Positions 5,975-11,070 of a stretch of 11,070 nucleotides of DNA are shown here, piece after piece; within the stretch, counting starts at the first letter, position 1, and each line of letters begins with the position of its first letter. A model generated the notes under the pieces. The model did not search any database. It was given only the letters and a program-made list of their open reading frames with translations, and was not told where the DNA came from. A program made the translations under genes and the position numbers. The stretch comes from JAGMDK01 sp023128695. Lineage in GTDB: Bacteria > Planctomycetota > Phycisphaerae > UBA1845 > Fen-1342. Location: positions 1-11,070 of the forward strand of contig DAOVQG010000152.1 of assembly GCA_030628805.1 (NCBI GenBank), written 5' to 3'.

Positions 5975-7644
5975 GATCCCTCCGCCCCCTCCCGTTCCTC
6001 GACTTGGCCGGCATCAAGCGCGTTCGGCGGGCGGATGCGGTAAATAACCGCGGTTCCAGCGCGGGCCGCGAACAGGCGTTCGAGACACGACCACTCGCCA
6101 TAACGCCCGTGCGCGGCTTGAACAACGTCCGAGTCCCCAAGCAAGAGGAAATGCGTGCCCCCATAGTGCCCCGCCAGGCGGGCGAAGGTCTGCTCGTCGG
6201 CGGTTTCCAGCATGGTCGAGACGTCGCTAGCTCGGCCCGGCACGTCAACACCCGGGTTGGTGTGGAAGTGCACGGCGACGATGCACTTGCGCCCGGTCAG
6301 GCCCGCGACAATCTGATACCCGACCTCCGGGTCGGCGACGAAGGTGGCTTCCAGATCCGTGTGGGTCCGAATCCACTCGCAGACTTCGCGCCTCTCTGCC
6401 AACATCGGCTCGAGGTCCACGAGGTACTTACCGGCCCGCGGCAAGCCTCGCAGGCCCGGGCCGACCGCCAGCACGACAAACAACGCGGCCCAGAACACGC
6501 GGGCCGGTTTCCCGGCGCGCGGCCGGTTCAGGTGCTCCACGCTCCGGCGAGCAAGACCGACGATTCCGACGGCGGCACAAACCCCCACCGCCAACTGCCC
6601 GTGCCAGAGAAACTCGTGCGGCAAGATAAAGGGTACTTTCCCGCCGGGCACTTGAGCCAGGAACGCCGCCCCCTGACCCGCCAGTCCGACCAGCAGATAC
6701 GCCACGATCCAAAAGGCGTGCGGCGACCGGCGCACAATAAACCACACGCCCAGCAAGGCCAGCGGCACTACCAGCGGGGTTTGGGCGTGAGCATAATAAG
6801 TCGGGTACATCGATTCATCCGCGAAGAAGCTGAGCAGGCTGGAGCCGCCGGCGTGCAGCGCGAGCATGTGGAGCGCCAATGACGCGGAGAGCCCCCCCGC
6901 GACGGCCGCTACTACCAACATGCGCCCCAACAGCGTAAACCGCGAACGGCGGGCCTCTCCCGGCACCCGCACACCGCCCGCCGGAATGACGGCCTCGAAG
7001 ACCGCGTGCAGGAATATCGCCCCCGCCAGGATTATGGCGCACAGCGGGTGATACCAGGCGGAGAGTGCTAGGCTAAGGCCCGTCAGCGGCGGCCAAAGCC
7101 AGGCGACACGACGGCGATGATCCCGCCGCGCGGGGCCGGTCGTCACGGCACACTGGTTCCAGCACAGCAGCCCCACGAGGTTCAACACTACGCCCTGGAG
7201 GCCCGGGATAGGCGCCATCACGTGCGTCAGCCAGGTGTATGAGCCGAGGAAGACGACCGGCAACACCACGACGGCGGTCAGGCGATCCCAGACCACGCGG
7301 GCCAGCAGGTAGAGCATGATCGGAAGCCACGCGTTGAACCAATACACGCTGTAGCCGTAGAGATCGACCACGGATACGCGGGTGACGGCCGCGAGCCCCG
7401 CCACCAGCAGCGGGCTGCCGGGCGCATACCAAAAGGGTTGCTCCGGGACGGTGGGATCGGCCCAGAACCGCCCGGCGAGCATATTGTGGGCCCAGGCCAT
7501 GTCGCGGAAGGTGTCGTACAGAATCACGCGGTGCCCGTCTGTGACGACGGCAACGAAGACGAGCCACCCGGCGAGGATCACGAGCAGGATGACGGCGTCG
7601 GTCCGCCAACCCGCGAAACGGCTGTGCGACGTCTCCGCGTTCAC
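5971..7644 (-). CDS. Polytopic membrane protein, probable GT-C-type glycosyltransferase
   Basis: 557 residues. About ten hydrophobic segments run from residue 17 to about 400, the first at 17-35 (AVILLVILAGWLVFVAVVT). The first outside loop, ILYDTFRDMAWAHNMLAGRF (41-60), has the acidic residue plus helix pattern (D44, D48) typical of GT-C enzymes that use lipid-linked sugar donors, and is followed by FWYAPGSPLLVAGLAAV. A soluble C-terminal domain (about 405-540) includes CEWIRTHTDLEATFVADPE, similar in layout to the periplasmic domain of such transferases. The start is GTG 7644, because the next Met would remove the first helix; no Shine-Dalgarno is visible. It overlaps the 65-residue membrane protein by ATGA. 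The substrate is unknown, and another polytopic-enzyme assignment is possible. Confidence 0.8.
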   Translation of the reverse strand: MNAETSHSRFAGWRTDAVILLVILAGWLVFVAVVTDGHRVILYDTFRDMAWAHNMLAGRFWADPTVPEQPFWYAPGSPLLVAGLAAVTRVSVVDLYGYSVYWFNAWLPIMLYLLARVVWDRLTAVVVLPVVFLGSYTWLTHVMAPIPGLQGVVLNLVGLLCWNQCAVTTGPARRDHRRRVAWLWPPLTGLSLALSAWYHPLCAIILAGAIFLHAVFEAVIPAGGVRVPGEARRSRFTLLGRMLVVAAVAGGLSASLALHMLALHAGGSSLLSFFADESMYPTYYAHAQTPLVVPLALLGVWFIVRRSPHAFWIVAYLLVGLAGQGAAFLAQVPGGKVPFILPHEFLWHGQLAVGVCAAVGIVGLARRSVEHLNRPRAGKPARVFWAALFVVLAVGPGLRGLPRAGKYLVDLEPMLAERREVCEWIRTHTDLEATFVADPEVGYQIVAGLTGRKCIVAVHFHTNPGVDVPGRASDVSTMLETADEQTFARLAGHYGGTHFLLLGDSDVVQAAHGRYGEWSCLERLFAARAGTAVIYRIRPPNALDAGQVEEREGAEGS

Positions 7645-7690
7645 GGGGGTACTTTAGCCGGGATTGTCCGAATGAACACCGCGCCGAAAA

Positions 7691-7777
7691 ATGTAGCGTC
7701 CGGGCTCCGTCCCGGACGTAGTCGTAGGTGAGCGTTTTCCCGCATCCTACGTCCGGGACAGAGCCCGGACGCTACAT
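7691..7777. repeat. Long near-perfect inverted repeat (TGTAGCGTCCGGGCTC family)
   Basis: Two 31-bp arms, 7691-7721 and 7747-7777, are reverse complements with one mismatch around a 25-bp spacer. Each arm also carries a small internal palindrome (GTCCGGG...CCCGGAC). The repeat lies between the lipoprotein stop codon (7790) and the GTG of the membrane-protein gene. It could be a REP pair and could also act as a terminator of the lipoprotein transcript. No gene is seen in the rest of 7645-7789. Confidence 0.9.
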
Positions 7778-7789
7778 TCGAGACAGAGC

Positions 7790-8152
7790 CTAGTCCTCAT
7801 CGATCCGCCGCGTCGTCTTGTGGCGCTGGCGGACTTCACCCTGGGGCGGCTCGTCGGCGTTGGGGTTGCGGCCCTGCCAGGCGCCGGTGACCGAGTCCAT
7901 CCATTCCTTGCCGCAGACGCGGTCGGCCTCGTCGAAGTGGATCAGGCACGAGTAATGGTGATCAAGGTCATCGTAGAACCACTGGTCGTGGAGGTCGGAG
8001 GTCGGCTCGCCGATCATCAGGCGCACATCTTCGCGGGCGTCGACGCCGACGGTAATCATTTCGAAGCGGTCCTTGGTGAACTTGTTCTGGCAGCCGGTGA
8101 GGACGACGAGTGCGCCCAGGCCGACGAGGATGCGCAGGGTTCGCAGGTTCAT
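7790..8152 (-). CDS. Small lipoprotein with a BamE/SmpA-like domain
   Basis: 120 residues. A signal peptide (MNLRTLRILVGLGALVV) ends in a lipobox, VLTGC, with C21 as the lipidated residue, so the mature protein should be membrane-attached and exported. The mature part, DRFEMITVGVDAREDVRLMIGEPTSDLHDQWFYDD, follows the pattern of SmpA/OmlA (BamE-like) domains: F..I..G....V....G.P.....W.Y. The last ~25 residues are charged and probably disordered. Start 8152 is chosen because AAAGGAG sits 8 bases upstream and places the signal peptide at the N-terminus; the frame stays open to 8233 only through spurious sequence. A TATACT hexamer on the minus strand (8196-8191) is a weak -10 candidate. A role in outer-membrane assembly is a family-level suggestion only, because BamE-like domains also occur in unrelated lipoproteins. 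Confidence 0.85.
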   Translation of the reverse strand: MNLRTLRILVGLGALVVLTGCQNKFTKDRFEMITVGVDAREDVRLMIGEPTSDLHDQWFYDDLDHHYSCLIHFDEADRVCGKEWMDSVTGAWQGRNPNADEPPQGEVRQRHKTTRRIDED

Positions 8153-8231
8153 TCTCAATACTCCTTTGCCGCGGTTGTTCGAGCGCTGTGAGTATACGCC
8201 AAGCCGGACGGTTAGACACGGCCGGCGCGGC

Positions 8232-8333
8232 AAGGTGAGAAAGTGAAAAGGTGAAAAGGTGATAAGGTGATAAGGTAATAAGGGAGCGGCATTGGCAAAA
8301 CCTTATCACCTTTTCACCTTATCACCTTCTCTC
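8232..8333. repeat. Inverted array of GGTGATAA-type octamers
   Basis: The left half (8232-8283) is a run of about six 8-bp units (GGTGAGA, GGTGAAAA, GGTGATAA and variants). The right half (about 8297-8333) is the same units in reverse complement (TTATCACC, TTTTCACC). A short unit-free loop separates them, so the DNA could fold into a long stem. The same unit occurs at 1983-2009. It contrasts strongly with the GC-rich surroundings. Function unknown; it is the first element of the gene-free gap 8153-8825. Confidence 0.85.
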
Positions 8334-8396
8334 CCCGCCAAGTACGGCTGAAACTTTGTCAACGTCGAACGTACGGCTCGCCCTTCCACCGGGGGC

Positions 8397-8411
8397 TGGG
8401 TGGCCCATCGC
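8397..8411. repeat. Left arm of a REP-like palindrome interrupted by the MITE
   Basis: TGGGTGGCCCATCGC here continues, after the MITE, as GCGTTGGG at 8551-8558. Removing the element and one TTTA copy rebuilds a palindrome CCCATCGC-TTTA-GCGTTGGG with one mismatched pair. The same arm recurs at 10758-10772 (14 of 15 identical), next to the IS end. Confidence 0.75.
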
Positions 8412-8550
8412 TTTAGGGCCTGTCGATTTAATGGAAAACGCTCCTGAAAAAGTGCTTTTGTGGCTATGTTACCCCATCAATACCCCAGGTACGGATGGTG
8501 CAAGACACCCTTTCGTGAGGTTTTGTCAAACTAAATCGACAGGCCCTTTA
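8412..8550. mobile_element. 131-bp MITE with IS-like terminal repeats and TTTA flanks
   Basis: The element spans 8416-8546. GGGCCTGTCGATTTA at 8416-8430 is repeated as a perfect inverted copy (TAAATCGACAGGCCC) at 8532-8546. TTTA flanks it on both sides (8412-8415, 8547-8550), as a 4-bp target duplication would. The interior contains no ORF of note and is AT-richer than the chromosome around it. Apart from the terminal 15 bp, I see no similarity to the IS end at 10777, so it is a non-autonomous element rather than a simple internal deletion of that copy. Confidence 0.8.
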
Positions 8551-8576
8551 GCGTTGGGGGACACGAATTGGCTGTG

Positions 8577-8650
8577 GTGTGCCACTGCTCTTGAGCAGTG
8601 TGTTCTTCGGCTGGCATTAGCATGGGCACTGCTCAAGAGCAGTGGCACAC
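8577..8650. repeat. Inverted repeat pair, GTGTGCCACTGCTCTTGAGC family, copy 2
   Basis: Left arm 8577-8600 and right arm 8627-8650 are perfect 24-bp reverse complements around a 26-bp spacer. The arms match those at 2139-2213, but the spacer does not. This fits a mobile or selected palindromic unit rather than a simple duplication. A separate 6-bp hairpin (GGGCGG/CCGCCC, 8693-8709) follows 42 bp later. Confidence 0.9.
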
Positions 8651-8731
8651 GGCCAGTGCTGTTCTAAGCACTGATGCCCAGTCGGAAAGCACGGGCGGAC
8701 AAGCCGCCCCTGATACCCACGCGGCAGGCAC

Positions 8732-8822
8732 TAATCGTCAATCGTCAATCTCCAATCGTCAATCGTCAATCTCCAATCGTCAATCGTCAATCTCCAATCG
8801 TCAATCGTCAATCGTCAATCGC
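8732..8822. repeat. Tandem heptamer array with 21-bp higher-order period
   Basis: Thirteen consecutive 7-bp units: mostly CAATCGT, with CAATCTC as every third unit in the first three 21-bp blocks. The final copies drop the CTC variant, and the first and last units are degenerate. The array stops 3 bases before the polX stop codon (8826-8828), so it begins immediately downstream of polX on that strand. It is too short and uninterrupted to be a CRISPR. Confidence 0.92.
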
Positions 8823-8825
8823 CCC

Positions 8826-10556
8826 CTACCGCCCCTGGCGCTTAGCGGCCACAAACAGGGCGATGCTGTTCTCCGGGCGGGTGTTCAGCACGTCGCCCTT
8901 GCGGAGCCAGCCCCGCCGAGCCGTCATAACGCCGAAGCGGATCTGCTCGAACTGGTCGACCCCGTGGGCGTCGGTGTTGATCAGAATCTTCGCGCCGAGG
9001 TCCCGGGCCAGCCGGACGTGCTCGTCTTTCAGGTCCAGCCGGTAATTGTTGGAGTTGATCTCCATAGCCGTGCCCGTGCGGGCGGCCTCCTTGGCGATCG
9101 CCGCGATATCGATCGGCATTGCCTCCCGTTGATTGATCAACCGGCCGGTGGGGTGCCCGATGCAGTTCACGTAGGGATTCTGCATCGCCGTCAGCGTCCG
9201 CCGCGTGTTGGCCTCGATGTCGGTGCCCATTCCGGAGTGGATCGAGGCGATGACGAAATCCAGCTCCGCCAGCAGCTCATCCGGATAGTCCAGCCGCCCG
9301 TCGGGCAGGATGTCCACCTCGGTACCCATCCACACCGTGATGTCTTCCATCCGCTCGGCGACGGCGCGGACGTCCTTGATATGCCCGTGCAGCACGCTTT
9401 CCTTGAGCCCGCCGGCGATCGCGCTGCTCTGCGAGTGCTCGGTGATGCAGATGTACTCGTAGCCGCGCTCCTTGGCGGCCAAGGCCATTTCTTCGACCGT
9501 GTTCCGCCCGTCGCTGGCGACCGTGTGTATGTGCAAGTCGCCCCGCAGATGCCGCTCGATGATGAGATCACGCGGCACCTTCTTCAACTCGAATTCGCCG
9601 CGGTCTTCGCGCAGCTCCGGCGGAATCCACGGCAGGTCGAGGGCCGCATAGATTTCCTCCTCGGTCTGGGCGGCGATCAGGCGGTCGCCCTCGAACAGGC
9701 CATGTTCGCTCAGCGTCCACCCCCGCTCGGCGGCCCGCTCCCGCATTCGGGCATCGTGCCGCTTGCTGCCGGTATAGTACCGCCACGCCGCCCCGAACGA
9801 TTCCGCCGGCACGACCCGCAGCTCCACCCGCAGCGACCCAAAGGGTTGATAGTCGACCAGCACCAGGGCCTTGTTGCCGCTGGCCGTGATCACCTGGGTC
9901 ACGTGCTGGAGCTGCACGAATCGCCTGATGATCCGCTGTGGGTCGTTCGCGGCGCACAGCATGTCCAAATCGCCCACCGTTTCGCGGCCCCGCCGGAGCG
10001 AGCCGGCGAACTCAGCCCGTTCGACGCCTTTCATTGCCAGGACAGCCCCGCCCAAGAGCGTCGAGATTTTCCACGCCATCCCGAGCCGCGTGCGACCGGC
10101 GCTGCGTTCGATGAACTCGATCCCCCGCAGCATCTTGGTGACCATCTTGGGACCGAAGCCCTTCAGCGACGACAGTTTCCCGGCTTGGAGCGCTGTCTTC
10201 AGATCACCCAGCGACTCAATCCCGGCTTCCCGCCACAGCAGCGCCGCTTTCTTTGGTCCGATATTCGGCACCGCAAGCAGCCTCAGAACAGATTCCGGCA
10301 CCTCGGCGAGCAGTTCCTCACGCAACGACAAGCGGCCGGTTTCCAGCAGCTCCTCTATCTTCGCCACCGACGATTTTCCGACCCCCTCCAGCGTATGCAA
10401 TTCGCGACGGGCGGCGAGTTCATTGATGTCGGTGGCCAACTCGCTGATCGTCCGCGCGACCCGCCGATACGAGCTCACACGAAGCCCGTCCGCGCCCTTG
10501 ATTTCGAGCAAGGTGGCGACCTCGTTGAACACCTGGGCCACGTCGGCGTTGGTCAT
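8826..10556 (-). CDS. polX: DNA polymerase/3'-5' exonuclease PolX with PHP domain
   Basis: 576 residues, the normal length for bacterial PolX (gap-filling polymerase plus PHP-domain nuclease, base-excision-type repair). Order: N-terminal helical 8-kDa-like region with helix-hairpin-helix motifs (LHTLEGVGKSSVAKI 53-67; LLAVPNIGPKKAALL 93-107; LKGFGPKMVTKML 131-143), polymerase core with GSLRRGRETVGDLDM (185-199) supplying D196 and D198, then YTGSKRHDARMRERA (261-275). The PHP domain has DLHIHT (340-345), SDG (348-350), TEHS (372-375), GTEVD (411-415), SIHSG (438-442) and NTDAH (527-531). Position 245, in RVELRVV, carries Glu where family members I know usually have the third catalytic Asp; polymerase activity may be changed. 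ATG 10556 is chosen for GGAG seven bases upstream. Confidence 0.96.
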   Translation of the reverse strand: MTNADVAQVFNEVATLLEIKGADGLRVSSYRRVARTISELATDINELAARRELHTLEGVGKSSVAKIEELLETGRLSLREELLAEVPESVLRLLAVPNIGPKKAALLWREAGIESLGDLKTALQAGKLSSLKGFGPKMVTKMLRGIEFIERSAGRTRLGMAWKISTLLGGAVLAMKGVERAEFAGSLRRGRETVGDLDMLCAANDPQRIIRRFVQLQHVTQVITASGNKALVLVDYQPFGSLRVELRVVPAESFGAAWRYYTGSKRHDARMRERAAERGWTLSEHGLFEGDRLIAAQTEEEIYAALDLPWIPPELREDRGEFELKKVPRDLIIERHLRGDLHIHTVASDGRNTVEEMALAAKERGYEYICITEHSQSSAIAGGLKESVLHGHIKDVRAVAERMEDITVWMGTEVDILPDGRLDYPDELLAELDFVIASIHSGMGTDIEANTRRTLTAMQNPYVNCIGHPTGRLINQREAMPIDIAAIAKEAARTGTAMEINSNNYRLDLKDEHVRLARDLGAKILINTDAHGVDQFEQIRFGVMTARRGWLRKGDVLNTRPENSIALFVAAKRQGR

Positions 10557-10586
10557 GCATAAGCTCCGGACTGTAGCGATCATCTC

Positions 10587-10615
10587 TTTATAGACCCCAA
10601 GCGGACGCCGAACAA
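10587..10615 (-). promoter_or_regulatory. polX: Candidate sigma-70-like promoter for polX
   Basis: On the minus strand, TTGTTC (10615-10610) and TATAAA (10592-10587) are separated by exactly 17 bp. This leaves a leader of about 25 bases before ATG 10556. The -10 is good; the -35 matches only TTG. I see no gene in the remainder of 10616-10757. Confidence 0.4.
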
Positions 10616-10757
10616 GCCACGTTCCGGATACTTCCTATCCATATCGACAATCTGCGCTAAACCGACCCCGATCGCAACAGGAAGCCGCTGTCTGAAGTTG
10701 TAAACTCGGACTACCGCGGCTGATTCATTTTGCTTTGTCGCCAATGAATCTATGTGT

Positions 10758-10772
10758 TGGGTGGCCCAACGC
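10758..10772. repeat. Left arm of the same REP-like palindrome next to the IS end
   Basis: TGGGTGGCCCAACGC matches 8397-8411 at 14 of 15 bases. It is followed by TAAA and then directly by the IS terminal repeat, exactly as the MITE follows its arm and TTTA. The second arm would lie beyond the other IS end, outside the window. Confidence 0.75.
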
Positions 10773-11070
10773 TAAAGGGCCTGTCGGTTTAGTCGCCGCC
10801 GCGGAGCGGAGGTAGGCAGTCTCTGTTCGCCTGGCGGCGGGGGTTGCCTCTCTTTGCTCAACGCGCCGCCGGCTTTCTACCTGTTCGTCGCGATTCGAAC
10901 TCCACTTTCCGGAATAAATGGGGACTTTCGCCGGCGCGCAACGGCTCCCGAGCCGCTTAAGCCGGGTTGCGGGCCGCCGCGGCGCGCAGTGTCCCCAGGA
11001 ACCCCATCAACTTCCTTATGTTGAAGGCCGTGCAGGCCCACAACCACTCCGTCTTAACCTTCTCCAAGCC
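10773..11070. mobile_element. One end of an insertion sequence (runs off the window)
   Basis: The IS end begins at 10777 with GGGCCTGTCGGTTTA, matching the MITE terminal repeat at 14 of 15 bases; TAAA at 10773-10776 would be one target-duplication copy. About 165 bp of non-coding terminal region (10792-10956) precede the transposase stop. The other end and most of the transposase lie beyond the right edge. Confidence 0.8.
10957..11070 (-). CDS. Transposase C-terminus, IS1182/DDE_Tnp_1_6-like (partial)
   Basis: The last 37 codons of a transposase, reading in from the right edge and ending at TAA (10957-10959). Residues GLEKVKTEWLWACTAFNIRK resemble the conserved G-.-V-...-EW..-CTA-N-.-K tail of IS1182-type DDE transposases. 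The final ~15 residues are Ala/Arg-rich (TLRAAAARNPA) and look like a variable tail. The fragment lies inside the IS end described above, which fits a transposase gene pointing toward that end. Family placement is by memory of the tail motif alone. Whether this copy is intact cannot be judged here. Confidence 0.75.
   Translation of the reverse strand, partial: GLEKVKTEWLWACTAFNIRKLMGFLGTLRAAAARNPA

Noticed and set aside
6004..6882. A 292-codon open frame on the plus strand
   Set aside because: It is antisense to the polytopic membrane protein, which shows clear hydrophobic segments in the correct frame; the plus-strand product is Arg/Pro/Gln-rich and featureless.
8732..8822. CRISPR array
   Set aside because: The units are 7 bp and contiguous with no spacers, so it is a simple tandem repeat.
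8598..10562. A 654-codon open frame on the plus strand
   Set aside because: It is antisense to polX over almost its full length, starts in the heptamer and inverted repeats, and has no recognisable domain. High GC keeps the opposite frame open.

Overview
This is a GC-rich bacterial chromosomal window with typical bacterial housekeeping genes (a biotin ligase without an HTH domain, Obg GTPase, a PolX with a PHP domain). Nearly every intergenic gap holds a palindromic repeat. The gene set, base composition, and repeat-rich gaps with a Cys/hydrophobic/Arg C-terminal tail on a secreted protein suggest Planctomycetota or a related PVC-type lineage. That placement is an inference; no rRNA or other taxonomic marker is present.

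Layout, left to right. (1) Positions 1-179 hold two small hairpins. (2) On the minus strand, a secreted protein (3329-2241), biotin protein ligase (1950-1147) and a PfkB-family kinase (1085-180) are read in that order; a repeat-filled 290-bp gap separates the first two. (3) A divergent intergenic region at 3330-3603 carries a 109-bp palindromic element flanked by a 10-bp direct repeat. (4) On the plus strand lie Obg (3604-4758), whose last residues and stop codon are supplied by a repeat, a duplicated palindromic module (4729-4949), and a membrane-anchored dual-specificity-type phosphatase (5023-5598). (5) On the minus strand, a large membrane protein resembling GT-C glycosyltransferases (7644-5971) overlaps a small two-helix membrane protein (5974-5777) by four bases. 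Further upstream is a small lipoprotein (8152-7790). (6) Positions 8153-8825 are non-coding and dense with repeats: octamer arrays, a MITE, a long inverted repeat and a heptamer tandem array. (7) Then comes PolX (10556-8826, minus), and at the right edge the end of an insertion sequence whose transposase C-terminus (11070-10957, minus) resembles the IS1182/DDE_Tnp_1_6 type.

The most interesting signal is the mobile DNA. A 131-bp MITE (8416-8546) and the IS end (from 10777) share a 15-bp terminal sequence with one mismatch. Both sit at the same position, the centre of the same short palindrome (left arms match 14 of 15 bases). The MITE is flanked by TTTA on both sides. The simplest reading is an IS and its non-autonomous derivative that target the centre of a dispersed REP-like palindrome. 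At least five other palindromic or tandem repeat families also occur, and one has been absorbed into the 3' end of obg.

The genes do not form one pathway. The probable co-transcribed groups are birA-pfkB (61-bp gap) and the GT-C-like protein with its small membrane partner. I found no tRNA, rRNA, CRISPR array or convincing riboswitch.
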